From the NCBI GenBank assembly GCA_030950285.1, contig JAUZRR010000055.1, positions 1 to 33,830 of the forward strand: a stretch of 33,830 nt of DNA. Reading direction: 5' to 3'. This DNA is from Planctomycetota bacterium (GTDB lineage: Bacteria > Planctomycetota > Phycisphaerae > Phycisphaerales > UBA1924). The position numbers were made by a program, and so were the translations under genes. The notes under the pieces were generated by a model. The model saw nothing but the letters and a program-made list of their open reading frames with translations, ran no database searches and had not been told where the DNA came from. Below are positions 23,629 through 32,675 of the stretch, piece by piece (the first letter of the stretch is position 1; every line of letters starts with the position of its first letter).

Positions 23629-24861
23629 CTAGTGGGCTGCCCACTCGATTTTGGTGATGTCGATGCCTTCGTTGTGCATGTCGTAGAGGGGGCTGAGCTC
23701 GCGGAGTTTTTTGACCCCCTCGATGATGTGGGAGGTGGCGTAGTCCACTTCTTCCTCGGTGGTCCACTTGCCGAAGCTCAGCCGCAGCGAGCTGTGGGCG
23801 AGTTCGTCGCCGACGCCGAGCCCTTTGAGCACGTAGCTGGGCTCGAGGCTGGCGCTGGTACACGCCGAGCCCGAGCTCATGGCGATATCCTTGCACGCCA
23901 TCATCAGGCCCTCGCCTTCGACAAAGCCGAAGGAGATGTTGGTCAGGTGTGGCAGGCGTTTGTCGAGATGGCCGTTGATCTGGACGACGTCGAGCTCTTT
24001 GGCGACGCGGTCCTCGAGCTTTTTGCGGAGTGCGAGCAGGCGTTCGCGGTCGGCGTCCATCTCGGCGCCAGCGATCTCGCAGGCCTTGCCGAGCCCGACG
24101 ATGCCGGGGACGTTGAGTGTGCCCGAGCGGAAGTTGCGTTCTTGTCCGCCGCCGTCGGTCAGGGCGTGGAGGCGGACGCGGGGCCGGCGTCGGCGGACGT
24201 AGAGCGCGCCGATGCCTTTGGGGCCGTACATTTTGTGCCCGCTGAGGCTGAGGAGATCGACCGCGTCGGCGACGACGTCGACGGGCATTTTGCCGACCCA
24301 CTGGGTTGCGTCGGTGTGGAAGAGGACCTTGCGCTCGTGGCAGAGTTTGCCGATCTCGGGGATCTCGTTGATGGTCCCGATCTCGTTGTTGGCCCACATG
24401 AGTGAGACGAGGATGGTGTCGTCGCGCATCGCGTCCTCGACCATCTGCCGGGTGATGACGCCGTCCTGAGGCGGGTCGATGAGGGTGACGTCGAAGCCCT
24501 CTTTTTCGAGCCGTTTGACCGGATCGAGGACGGCCTTGTGCTCGATGGGTGAGCTGATGATGTGGCCGCGCTTGGTGCTGCCCGCGGGGGCGTTGGCGTA
24601 CATGTACGCTGCGCCCTTGATCGCGATGTTGTTCGACTCGGTCGCACCGCTGGTGAAGACGATCTCTTTACGGTCGGCCCCGAGCAGGGTGGCGACCTGC
24701 TGGCGGGCGTTGTCGGCGGCTTCCTCGGCTTTCCACCCGAACGCGTGGTTCCGGCTGCCGGGGTTCCCGAAGTCTTCGGTGAAGTACGGCAGCATCGCCT
24801 CGACGACCCGCGGGTCGCAGGGAGTCGTGGCGGCGTGGTCCATGTAGATCGGCAATCGCAT
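23629..24861 (-). CDS. iscS: Cysteine desulfurase IscS
   Basis: This 410-residue PLP enzyme removes sulfur from cysteine to give a persulfide used for cluster building and thiolation reactions. It has [10 protein letters not shown] at the N-terminus, TSGATESNN, the PLP lysine Lys210 in [22 protein letters not shown], and the catalytic Cys334 in [17 protein letters not shown], whose loop is of the long class I (IscS/NifS) type. The C-terminus has the usual [16 protein letters not shown]. The start follows GGGAGGT. A promoter lies 59-87 bases upstream. The operon is iscS-iscU-A-type carrier; no IscR-like regulator is present here. Confidence 0.95.
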   Translation of the reverse strand: MRLPIYMDHAATTPCDPRVVEAMLPYFTEDFGNPGSRNHAFGWKAEEAADNARQQVATLLGADRKEIVFTSGATESNNIAIKGAAYMYANAPAGSTKRGHIISSPIEHKAVLDPVKRLEKEGFDVTLIDPPQDGVITRQMVEDAMRDDTILVSLMWANNEIGTINEIPEIGKLCHERKVLFHTDATQWVGKMPVDVVADAVDLLSLSGHKMYGPKGIGALYVRRRRPRVRLHALTDGGGQERNFRSGTLNVPGIVGLGKACEIAGAEMDADRERLLALRKKLEDRVAKELDVVQINGHLDKRLPHLTNISFGFVEGEGLMMACKDIAMSSGSACTSASLEPSYVLKGLGVGDELAHSSLRLSFGKWTTEEEVDYATSHIIEGVKKLRELSPLYDMHNEGIDITKIEWAAH

Positions 24862-24919
24862 AAATACCTCCCGCAGCGGCCTGTTCGGCTGCTGATCAGT
24901 AGAGACTTAGAATCATTCC

Positions 24920-24948
24920 AGTATAGGGAGGCAAGCAAGACCCGGCAA
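24920..24948 (-). promoter_or_regulatory. Sigma-70-type promoter of the isc operon
   Basis: On the minus strand TTGCCG (24948-24943) and TATACT (24925-24920) are separated by 17 bases, close to consensus. Transcription would start near 24913, about 50 bases before the iscS ATG. Confidence 0.6.
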
Positions 24949-24979
24949 GACCCCCGAGCGGTCTATAGAGCGGGTCTTG
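24946..24979 (-). terminator. Possible terminator of the anti-sigma kinase gene
   Basis: An 8-bp stem (CAAGACCC / GGGTCTTG) lies 56 bases after the kinase stop codon and abuts the isc promoter. It lacks a clear T-run, so it is a weak call. Confidence 0.3.
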
Positions 24980-25035
24980 GGCCTGGAGATAGGTCTCGGC
25001 GGCCCTCCAAGGCCGGGCGGATCTCGTCGAAACGC

Positions 25036-25446
25036 TCAGAGTTCTTCGGGGACGGTCAGTTCCATCTCGACGCGGTTGCCGCGGTCGTTGTGGCGGACCC
25101 GCGACATGTATGCCCGAATCAGCACGAGCCCGCGTCCGCCGGGGTTCTCGAGATTTTCGTCGAGCGTCGGGTCGGGGACGGCTGCGGGGGTGAACCCGGG
25201 CCCCTGATCTTCGACAGCAACACGGATCCGCTCGGGCGAGAGGGTGTACTCGACGGTAATAGGGGTTTCGGGCGCGAGGTCACGGTGGCCGTGGTGGAAG
25301 GCGTTGACGATCGCTTCTTCCATCGCCAGCCGGAGGGCGAACAGCGTCGCAGACGGGAAGCCGAGCTCTTCGGCCCGCTCGACGATCAGGTCCTGGACCG
25401 CGTTGATCTGGTCGCGATCGTTGATGAGAGAGACTTTGTCTGCCAT
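25036..25446 (-). CDS. RsbW-like anti-sigma serine kinase (GHKL ATPase)
   Basis: This 136-residue protein has the GHKL ATPase motifs: N-box RLAMEEAIVNAFHHGH, G1 box VEDQGPGF and G2 box NPGGRGLVLIRAYM. Single-domain proteins of this type phosphorylate a STAS antagonist on Ser and bind sigma factors or other partners, controlling stress responses. The gene lies 56 bases downstream of a STAS gene on the same strand, which is the usual partner. The ATG at 25446 follows a GAGG; a longer frame exists to 25506. No sigma factor gene is in the window, so the final target is unknown. Confidence 0.88.
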   Translation of the reverse strand: MADKVSLINDRDQINAVQDLIVERAEELGFPSATLFALRLAMEEAIVNAFHHGHRDLAPETPITVEYTLSPERIRVAVEDQGPGFTPAAVPDPTLDENLENPGGRGLVLIRAYMSRVRHNDRGNRVEMELTVPEEL

Positions 25447-25502
25447 CTGCGCCCTCGGGATGGACTGCTCACAGATTCTCGCTGGGGTCGCCGCGCGAGA
25501 AA

Positions 25503-25862
25503 TCACCCAAACGCCTTCATGGCAGCCTCTTTTGACTCGTGGATATCAAAGAGCTGGTTGAGCCTTGTGATCACGAAGACCTCGTAGATCTGCGGATCGA
25601 TATCCGCCAGGCAGAGCTTGCCGTTCCGGTTGCGGATCTTGGTGTTGATGGTGATCAGCGTGCCCAGGGCTGCCGACGAGAGGTGGTCCACGTTCGCGAA
25701 GCTGATCAGGAGCCTCGGCGCGGGCGACGCGGAGATGATGCCATCGATCTCCTCACCGATCGCCTGGATGTTTGCCTCGTCGAGGATGTTGCGGTCGATA
25801 AACTCGACCTGCGTGACCCCATCGACTTCCTTGACACGGATACGAGAGTCACTTCCCGTCAT
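25503..25862 (-). CDS. STAS-domain anti-sigma factor antagonist
   Basis: This 119-residue single STAS domain is of the SpoIIAA/RsbV type: VTQVEFIDRNILDEANIQAI, LLISFANVDHLSSAALGTLI, LCLADIDPQIYEVFVITRLN. The phospho-acceptor should be Ser63 in the HLSSAAL segment; Ser62 is next to it. In the unphosphorylated state such proteins bind the partner kinase and free its target. The ATG at 25862 has an AGGAGG site, which decides the start. It pairs with the kinase gene immediately downstream. Confidence 0.9.
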   Translation of the reverse strand: MTGSDSRIRVKEVDGVTQVEFIDRNILDEANIQAIGEEIDGIISASPAPRLLISFANVDHLSSAALGTLITINTKIRNRNGKLCLADIDPQIYEVFVITRLNQLFDIHESKEAAMKAFG

Positions 25863-25985
25863 TGCCGAACCTCCTGCACTGATCAGCCCCACACGCGTTC
25901 TCCAGCGAGAACCCCACCGCCTCGCACGTCGGACGGTTGGATAGTGTAACCGCTCCGCGGCCTCGGGGCACACCCGCACACAAAC

Positions 25986-26013
25986 AGAGCCGCCCGTCTT
26001 CACGGACGGCTCT
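25986..26013 (-). terminator. Terminator of the large secretin-domain gene
   Basis: A 12-bp stem with one G-T wobble (AGAGCCGTCCGT / ACGGGCGGCTCT) and a 4-base loop is followed on the minus strand by GTTTGTGTG. It lies 49 bases past the stop codon at 26062. Confidence 0.75.
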
Positions 26014-26061
26014 GGGATTGGTCGTCGTCATCCGGGCGGTCGGCCCGGATGGGTTGTCCGG

Positions 26062-29000
26062 TCAGCCGCCGAATCCGAGGTCCTGAGCAAGCCCGGGGAA
26101 CGCGTTCTCTTCCTGCTCGCTCTGGATCAGGATGGTGGGCTTGATGAGGATGAGCAGGGTCTGCTCTTCGCGGGACTCGATCCGGTTGGTGAAGAATCGG
26201 CTCAGGATCGGGATCTTGCTCAGGACCGGGACGCCGGTCTCGACCTCGAACTCGCTGATGATCCGCTGTCCGCCGAGCAGGACGGTGCCCTGGTCGGGGA
26301 CGGTCACCGTCGTCTGCACACGGGTGACCGACAGCGTCGGCAGCTGAATAAACGACTGGGTATCGGCGGAGTTGACCAGCTGGCCGCCGGCGACCGCGGT
26401 GACCGCCTGGGTGGCAAAGCCCTTGATCTCGGCGACCGAGGTGTCCACATTGAGCAGCACGTAGCGGCGGTCTGCGGTCACCTGACCCTGCACCACCATG
26501 ACCACACCCTCAGAGACCGCAGCAACCGTCGGGTCGAAGCCGACCGCCGAGTTCGAGGTAATCGGCTGGAGGTCAGAGACAAATGACTGCTGGGTGACGA
26601 CGTAGATGTTCGAGGTCTGCCCGTTGGTGAAGGTCAGGCGGGGCGCGGTGAGCTGCACACTGCGGCGGTCGGCCTGGGTTGCCTCGATGAGGAAGTCGAC
26701 CTGGATGTCATCGAGGAACTGCCCGGCGACGCCGAGCGCCGGGGCCGCGGCGAGGATCTGCCCGCCCCAGTTGTCAGAGACCGGCAGCAAGCCGTTGGCG
26801 AGCCCGAGGGAGTTTTGCGAGGAACCGATCGGGGACCACTTGGTGGGCGGGATTGTGCCCTGCGGCCCGGGGGTTGCGCCGTCGCCGGTCAGGCCGGGGC
26901 CGTTCACAGTCCGCAAGAGCCCGTTCGCGTCCCCGAAGTTGAAGAAATCACTGGGCAGCACGGTCCCGTCGGCCGCTTGGGCGGCGCGGATCTGGTTGTT
27001 CTCGCCGTTGAAGTAGATGTCGAGGTCAAACCCGACCTGCTCGAAGAAGTCCTGCGCGACGAGCAGGAAGCGGGACTCGACGTTGATCTGCATCGCTTTG
27101 GACTCGCGGAGCTTGGCGAGCAGCGAGCGGATCTCGCGGTGGTTTTTGGGGGTGTTGCGGATGAGCAGCGACCCGTTCAGCTCGTACATCGCGCCGGTGG
27201 TGCCGCCGCCTTCGGGCCAGCTCTCGGGATCGACGTTGCTGTAGATGATCTCGCGGATGCGTTCGATCCGCTCTTCGAGGGGGATCGGCTCGATGTCGTC
27301 CTGCTGGGTGTTGTTGAAGGGGCTGCCGCCGCCGCCGCCGCCACGAGCACTCTGCAGCACGGTCTGGAGGTTGATCTCGGGCGCGTCGGCGTAATCGGGG
27401 ATCTCAAAGACCAGATCACGGAGGTCGTACTGCTCGATGACCACGTGCCTGCGGATGCGGTCCTCGTTGGCGATTTGCACCATGCCGTCACGCACCGCCC
27501 AGTCGGCCTGGGTGACCGGGTCGGTCGAGACCTTGTCGAGGATGCGCTCGAGGATGGTCCGGGCGTTGGCGTTCTTGAGGCTCAGCGAGACCGTGGTCTC
27601 GCGGTCGATCCCGATCTCTTCAAGCGAGTCCCAGTCGACGTCAAAGTCGAGGGTCGAGAGCTGCGCGACGTAGGTCAGCGCCGCTTCCAGCGTGTTGTCG
27701 TTGAAGTTGGCAGCGAAGGTTGTGCTGTCCAGCGTTGCCAGCACGCGGCGGTCGGTTGCGGTCTCGTTGGCAGACTCTGCACCGATGCGGCCGACGCTGA
27801 TCGCGGGCCAGTCGGTGGGATAGTTGTAGATGTTGGTGGGGGGGACGTTGGCGACGTTGTTCTCCTGCTGGAGCACCGAGATGTTGTTGTTGCGTTGACG
27901 GATCGCCTCGTTGTACGAGGTGTACATGATGATGTCGCGGTAGGTGTCGCGAAGGAGAAGCCCCGCCGGGTTGATCGGATCGAGGAAGAGAATCTGGTTC
28001 TCGACGACCTCGAGGGCTTCGTGGTACTTCTGCTCTTGCTGGAGGGCCCGGGCCCGGTCGATCGCTTCGGTGATCTTGCGGCCGCGCTCGCGTTCACGCA
28101 GCAATGCCGCGATCTGCGCCTGGTTGGCCGACGATTGTTCCTGCATCGCGACATCTTCGAGCCGTTGCCGCTCGGCCGCGAGGTTGATGTCGCCGCGCAG
28201 GTTGTCGAGCTCCGACGCCAGGGTCGACAGCTCGCTCTCGGGGAAGAACTGCCCGTTCTTTGCGGACGCCCAGACAAGCTGCGCCCCGGCGACCTGCTCG
28301 CGGGCGGCTTCGATATCGCCGGTCGCGAGCGAGCGGCGAGCCTGTTCGCTGAGGAACCGGAACTCGGCCCGCTTCTGGTCGGCCGCGATCTTGTTGTCGT
28401 TGATGACCTGCTCGATCAGCCCGGGCTGTCCGCTACCCATAAAGACCTGCGCCTCGGCGATGCGGCTCTCGGCTCTTGCCCGCTGGCTGTTGTCGAGCAG
28501 GTCGCCGAACTCGTTGAGCGCCCGGCGGTACTTGGACTGCGCCTCGGCCCAGCGGCTTGCGTCAAAGGCCGCGTCGGCTTCGGCCATCGTGCCCCCGGCT
28601 TCGAGTTGGCGGGCGACCTGCAGGAAGTCGGTCTCCGGCTGGGCGTTCCAGTTGTCGGGCTGGCTGTCTGGTTGGCTGTCTGGTTGGCTGTCGGGCTGGT
28701 TCTCAGGCTGGGTGAAGGTCTCTTCGTCGTCGCGCGTCACCACGCCCGGCTGCATCATGCCCGCCGCGACCATGGGGCTGTCAAACCGCGCACCCCGTGC
28801 GACTTCCAGGAGCAGGATCTGCTCCTGCGCCGACGCGAGCTGTTCGAGTTCGCCCGAGGAAAGCTCGACGCCCGAGCGGTTGACCGCCGCGAGATCGCGC
28901 TTTGCTGAGGCATAGTCCGAGGTGTCCATCGCCCGCATCGCGTCGGCGAGCCTGGCACGCATGATCGGGGTCAGCTCGGCTTTGCGGGCCGCGATGTCGG

Positions 29001-29442
29001 CGAGCATCTGCTCGGCACGGTTGGTCTGGGCCGCCGCAGCGGTGCCCGAGCGGGCGACCGCAGCGGCATGATGCGCGGCGGCCTTGAGGTCGTCACTCGA
29101 AAGCGCGAACTCGGCCCGCTGGAGGCTGACCTCGTAGGCATCAAGCCCGGCGATGCGGCGGTTGATCGAGGTGGTCAGCTCGAGAGCCTCGGCACGCTCG
29201 GTGTCGGTCAGGTTGGCACCAGACCGCCCGAGCAGCGTGCTCAGCGTTTCGTAGGCGTGCACGAGCTTGCCGTCGTCGGCGAGAAGCCGGGCACGCTCGA
29301 TCACCGCCGAGGGGCTGACGATTTCTTCGGCCACGAAGCCTTCGAGCTGCGCAGCCGCGTTCGAGGCAAAGCCCGCGACACCGGAAAACGCCGCCGCTGC
29401 GGCAAGCAACGAACCGACACGAATGGACGAACGCCTGAGCAT
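26062..29442 (-). CDS. Large secretin-domain protein with long helical N-terminal region
   Basis: The 1126-residue product begins with a signal peptide (VGSLLAAAAAFSGVAGFA, cleaved near AAA/QLEG). About 500 residues of TPR-like/coiled-coil helices follow, interrupted by a Q/D/P/S-rich linker near residues 247-263. Then come a secretin N-domain (TLDFDWD-like strands and SLKNANARTILERILDKVS) and a C-terminal secretin domain ending VLLGGQRIISEFEVETGVPV, SKIPILSRFFTNR and TLLILIKPTILI. Secretins form outer-membrane channels. The great length and helical N-terminal half differ from GspD and suggest a specialised export or pilus-type channel, possibly working with the pseudopilins at 1-5975. The ATG at 29442 is chosen because GGAG sits 6 bases before it. 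Confidence 0.88.
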   Translation of the reverse strand: MLRRSSIRVGSLLAAAAAFSGVAGFASNAAAQLEGFVAEEIVSPSAVIERARLLADDGKLVHAYETLSTLLGRSGANLTDTERAEALELTTSINRRIAGLDAYEVSLQRAEFALSSDDLKAAAHHAAAVARSGTAAAAQTNRAEQMLADIAARKAELTPIMRARLADAMRAMDTSDYASAKRDLAAVNRSGVELSSGELEQLASAQEQILLLEVARGARFDSPMVAAGMMQPGVVTRDDEETFTQPENQPDSQPDSQPDSQPDNWNAQPETDFLQVARQLEAGGTMAEADAAFDASRWAEAQSKYRRALNEFGDLLDNSQRARAESRIAEAQVFMGSGQPGLIEQVINDNKIAADQKRAEFRFLSEQARRSLATGDIEAAREQVAGAQLVWASAKNGQFFPESELSTLASELDNLRGDINLAAERQRLEDVAMQEQSSANQAQIAALLRERERGRKITEAIDRARALQQEQKYHEALEVVENQILFLDPINPAGLLLRDTYRDIIMYTSYNEAIRQRNNNISVLQQENNVANVPPTNIYNYPTDWPAISVGRIGAESANETATDRRVLATLDSTTFAANFNDNTLEAALTYVAQLSTLDFDVDWDSLEEIGIDRETTVSLSLKNANARTILERILDKVSTDPVTQADWAVRDGMVQIANEDRIRRHVVIEQYDLRDLVFEIPDYADAPEINLQTVLQSARGGGGGGSPFNNTQQDDIEPIPLEERIERIREIIYSNVDPESWPEGGGTTGAMYELNGSLLIRNTPKNHREIRSLLAKLRESKAMQINVESRFLLVAQDFFEQVGFDLDIYFNGENNQIRAAQAADGTVLPSDFFNFGDANGLLRTVNGPGLTGDGATPGPQGTIPPTKWSPIGSSQNSLGLANGLLPVSDNWGGQILAAAPALGVAGQFLDDIQVDFLIEATQADRRSVQLTAPRLTFTNGQTSNIYVVTQQSFVSDLQPITSNSAVGFDPTVAAVSEGVVMVVQGQVTADRRYVLLNVDTSVAEIKGFATQAVTAVAGGQLVNSADTQSFIQLPTLSVTRVQTTVTVPDQGTVLLGGQRIISEFEVETGVPVLSKIPILSRFFTNRIESREEQTLLILIKPTILIQSEQEENAFPGLAQDLGFGG
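28654..28701. repeat. Four 12-bp tandem repeats in the secretin-domain gene
   Basis: Four 12-base units (GTCTGGTTGGCT and variants) encode the repeated SQPD/NQPD linker. Because the unit is a multiple of three, copy-number change would only alter linker length. Confidence 0.85.
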
Positions 29443-29544
29443 GCTGGTCTCCAAACTGGCTCGGCAAGCCGACGGGCACCCGTCGTGTCGAGCATCGCTC
29501 CGTGCGTCGGCTTCGCAAGCGCGACGCGTGTATCTGACAATGGA

Positions 29545-29589
29545 GGAGGCGGTTGCCTCCGATTATGGTTCTCTGGAGGCGGTTGCCTC
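29545..29589 (-). promoter_or_regulatory. Tandem identical hairpins in the leader of the secretin-domain gene
   Basis: The 15-base sequence GGAGGCGGTTGCCTC occurs at 29545-29559 and 29575-29589. Each can fold as a GAGGC/GCCTC stem (6 bp in the first) with a 4-base loop, 100-150 bases before the ATG at 29442. The surrounding spacer (29443-29863, 421 bases) also has a GC-rich stem at 29695-29719 but no gene I can support. Confidence 0.55.
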
Positions 29590-29863
29590 GTCGCGGGGCT
29601 TCCCTGTCCCCGACCGGCGGGCCCTCCACCCCGGTTCGCGTTGCCGCGCTGGGGGTGGGAAGATAACCCGTCCGATCCCGGAACGCAACTGCCGGCCGGC
29701 GTTCTTTCTTGCCGCCGGCGTGCGCCCCTGCGTTCCTCTATTCCGAGAAGCCCCCGCCCCGGTTGCCGAAGTTCTTCACGATCTGCCCCGAAATACGCGA
29801 GAAAGACCAGGCGGGCCAGGCCTGTTTCGTCATAAAATCAGGTGAAATCCCTATATGGAATCC

Positions 29864-30856
29864 CTATTCTGCCCAACGAACGGCCACCACGCCCGGCGGG
29901 TCGTTCGGCTGAGGGGGCGAACCCCCGGCCGCCTTGACCATTGCCTCGAAGTCCGCAGCCACCAACCGGTCCATCTCGACGATCGACGCGATCTCCGGCG
30001 ACCGCTCATCCCGGTCAAACAGGCCGTCCGCAGCCTCCCGGCACAACTCCTCGGCCTCGGCAAGGCAGGATGCCAGCAAAAACACCTCGACATACCGCAC
30101 CAGTGGTTCCTCGGCATATTCCGCCCGAGCCAGTAATCTCCACGGGACAATGCCCAGTTCGTTTCCCTGGTCATCGGTGTTTGATTCGGGGTCGATATTG
30201 AGGATCAGCCGCCACTCGTCGCGGAGGTCTTCGATGATTTCCTCGAACCCGAGCACGCTCGGATCCTCGCTGGGAGCAACCAGCACGCTGCGGTGCTCGT
30301 GCAATGCCGAGTCGGCCCCGGCGGGCTCTTCGACCTCTTCCAGATCGAACGCCGCGAGCACCCGCTCGACCTGGTCCCGCTGTTCGGTCTGGCAGCGGAG
30401 GGTGACAATTTTGTGCTCGTCGATGAAAACGTACATAAATGGGTCGTCGCTCATGGCGCCGAACCCCACCAGGCCGTCCTCGAAGAAGAAGGCGGGGAAC
30501 TTCCGCACCATGTCCGTCAGGCGGTCGAGGCCCATGAGCTCGTAGGAGACGTAGGGGTCGATCTCGCGGTAGGCGTCGCGGCCGAGGACGTCGAGGATCG
30601 GGTAGACCCGCCCGGGCATCAGCGTCAGCAGGTGCCGGACCAGCGATTCGAGACGTTCCGCAGAGATCACGATGTCGAAGACGTAGCGGTCGGGCCACTC
30701 TTCCCACTCACCGTCGGCGTCGCCGTCGGCCGGCTCGAACAGCACGCTGTAGCCCGGAAGGGGCTCCAGCTTCTCCACCGGATACGACCCCAGCGGGAAC
30801 GCAAAGTCCCCCACCTTGACCCGTTCCACCGTGGCATCGACGCGACAGGTCACCAT
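29864..30856 (-). CDS. Conserved hypothetical protein
   Basis: This 330-residue acidic protein has no signal peptide and no domain I can name. It has an N-terminal strand-rich segment (VERVKVGDFAFPLGSYPVEK), helices (AERLESLVRHLLTLMPGRVY), a middle with FMYVFIDEHKIVTLRCQTEQ, and a C-terminal helical part. Codon use and length suggest a real cytoplasmic protein. A longer open frame upstream is compositionally odd and overlaps the subtilase gene, so I start at the ATG at 30856. It is 52 bases downstream of the subtilase on the same strand; whether they are co-transcribed is unclear. Confidence 0.65.
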   Translation of the reverse strand: MVTCRVDATVERVKVGDFAFPLGSYPVEKLEPLPGYSVLFEPADGDADGEWEEWPDRYVFDIVISAERLESLVRHLLTLMPGRVYPILDVLGRDAYREIDPYVSYELMGLDRLTDMVRKFPAFFFEDGLVGFGAMSDDPFMYVFIDEHKIVTLRCQTEQRDQVERVLAAFDLEEVEEPAGADSALHEHRSVLVAPSEDPSVLGFEEIIEDLRDEWRLILNIDPESNTDDQGNELGIVPWRLLARAEYAEEPLVRYVEVFLLASCLAEAEELCREAADGLFDRDERSPEIASIVEMDRLVAADFEAMVKAAGGSPPQPNDPPGVVAVRWAE

Positions 30857-30908
30857 GCGGCACCAGTCTAGCACACCGACCGCCCCCGGAGCCCGGCACC
30901 TGCCAGCC

Positions 30909-32675
30909 CTACGAGCACCCGGCCGGGTAGTAGACGAACTCCCACAAATCAGGGTCGTCCTCATCGACAACGCGGTCACCGTTGAGGTCGGCGTGGGGGA
31001 GGCCGTTGGCGTGGTCATTCTGGTATGCGTCGTCGTCGTCGGTATCTGAATCGCCGTCCATGTCCCAGTCGGCGATGCACTTGGGGGTGCCATAGAACCG
31101 CAACTCGGCGGTGTTCCACGTCGCGGTGAGCGCCGGCTGGCCGGTGCTGGTGTTGCGGAGCCGAACCTTCCATGTGGCGGTGCCGGTCTCGCCCCAGTGG
31201 CGGACGCTGGTGAAGAGGGCATCGTCGTAGCTCAGCGACGGGTCGGTACGCGCGACTGCAAAGACGCTCCGAGTCCGCTTGGGCCGACCGCCGAAATCCT
31301 CGCTGCCGCTCAACGGCCACATGCGGTCGATCTCGATCTCCAACGGCCCGATGCCCGGTGCACCGACGGTTGTAATATTTACTGCGAGTTCGACGTGTTC
31401 GAGCCGCATGTTTGCGACGGGAGTGACGGGGATGATCGCCTTCTCTCCCGGCCCGACTTGAACGCCCCCGGTGGCAATCGGCACGATGATCTTCCGCTCG
31501 CCGAGGAGGGGTGTCCACGCGGGGTAGGGGTCCTCGCTGGTGACGAGCGAGACGGCCTCCAAGGCGTCGATGAGGCCGTGGCCGTATTCATAAGAATGAT
31601 CGATCCCCGCCTGGTTGGTGTGCCAGTCGGAGCCGGGGTCGATCGTGGCGGAGGTCCGGACGATGGCTTCCATCACGTCACGCACAGCGAGGTTCGGGTT
31701 CGCTTCGAGCATCAAGGCGACCACGCCAGCGACGCATGGCGCGGAGTAGCTGGTGCCGGAAAGGCAACTGTATGCACTGATGTATTCGCATGGGTTGTCG
31801 CCGACCTTGTCCGAGTCCGTCATTTTCATGTCATAGCCTGGAGCAACGCAAAACAGGGACGCGCCGCGCCTTGATGTTGCGTGGCGTTCCTCAAAGCCGT
31901 CGATCAATCGCACAGATCCGACCGCCATGGTAAATCGGCTTGAGACCAACTCGTCGTAATCTGTTCTCGAATCGAGCATCGTATTGGAGTCGTCAGCGTA
32001 GTTTCCGGCCGCGATCACGTACTTGACTCCCAGCCAATCACGATCTGTTCGAGCGCCGACCTTCGCAACGAGCCACATATCGCGAGGGATCGCGTAGTAT
32101 GTCTGGTCCGTATTCAACAGAAGTGCGAATGTCTTGATATCGAAACAGTCGTTATTTAACCCAAGCGAATCCTCCATCTCGGATTCTATCACGGCAGGCC
32201 AGGGTTCCGCATAAAGGTATATCTCGCCAACCGTCGCACCGAACGCCACTCCTGCAATTCCCATGGCGTTGTCTGCAGCCGCGGCAATCACGCCTGCCAT
32301 CTTTGTGCCGTGGCCGTTCTGAGCGACGCACAGCGGCGCTGGATCTGGGATGTCCTCTGAGCACGCTGAGTTATACTGCGATGTTCCCAAGTCCTCGTAG
32401 CCCTCAAAAATACCCCAATCAACGATCGCAATAGAAATCCCTGTGCCGGTATACCCATATTCCATGTTCGCGCGCTCCATGTTCCACACCTCACACGCGC
32501 GAATGCTGTCGATGTACCACTGTTCATCGAGCAAGGGGTCTTGATCTACTTCATCGTCAAACGGCCAAATACAGGCGAACTCGTTGGCCGTGCAGTCACA
32601 GCAATCCTGCGACTGAGCGAATGGACAGGCTGCGAGCAGCGCACAAGCCGACATAAACCACGCCCTCGAGTTCAT
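30909..32675 (-). CDS. Secreted subtilisin-like protease (S8) with dockerin-like end
   Basis: The 588-residue product has a signal peptide (SACALLAACPFAQS) and then an S8 catalytic domain. Asp86 is in ISIAIVDWGIF, His122 in NGHGTKMAGV, the oxyanion Asn225 in VIAAGNYADD, and Ser309 in LSGTSYSAPCVAGV. A beta-rich region follows (about residues 395-530) like a proprotein convertase P domain. The C-terminus has two acidic calcium loops (DWDMDGDSDTDDDD and DLNGDRVVDEDDPD) like the insert in the RHS protein. The start at 32675 has AAGGAG before it and overlaps the stop of the upstream sorted-protein gene as ATGA. It probably acts outside the cell. Confidence 0.9.
   Translation of the reverse strand: MNSRAWFMSACALLAACPFAQSQDCCDCTANEFACIWPFDDEVDQDPLLDEQWYIDSIRACEVWNMERANMEYGYTGTGISIAIVDWGIFEGYEDLGTSQYNSACSEDIPDPAPLCVAQNGHGTKMAGVIAAAADNAMGIAGVAFGATVGEIYLYAEPWPAVIESEMEDSLGLNNDCFDIKTFALLLNTDQTYYAIPRDMWLVAKVGARTDRDWLGVKYVIAAGNYADDSNTMLDSRTDYDELVSSRFTMAVGSVRLIDGFEERHATSRRGASLFCVAPGYDMKMTDSDKVGDNPCEYISAYSCLSGTSYSAPCVAGVVALMLEANPNLAVRDVMEAIVRTSATIDPGSDWHTNQAGIDHSYEYGHGLIDALEAVSLVTSEDPYPAWTPLLGERKIIVPIATGGVQVGPGEKAIIPVTPVANMRLEHVELAVNITTVGAPGIGPLEIEIDRMWPLSGSEDFGGRPKRTRSVFAVARTDPSLSYDDALFTSVRHWGETGTATWKVRLRNTSTGQPALTATWNTAELRFYGTPKCIADWDMDGDSDTDDDDAYQNDHANGLPHADLNGDRVVDEDDPDLWEFVYYPAGCS

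Noticed and set aside
26815..28908. 697-codon plus-strand open frame opposite the large secretin gene
   Set aside because: Composition (Val/Gly/Asp-rich with no motifs) is that of an antisense shadow; the minus strand has clear secretin motifs.
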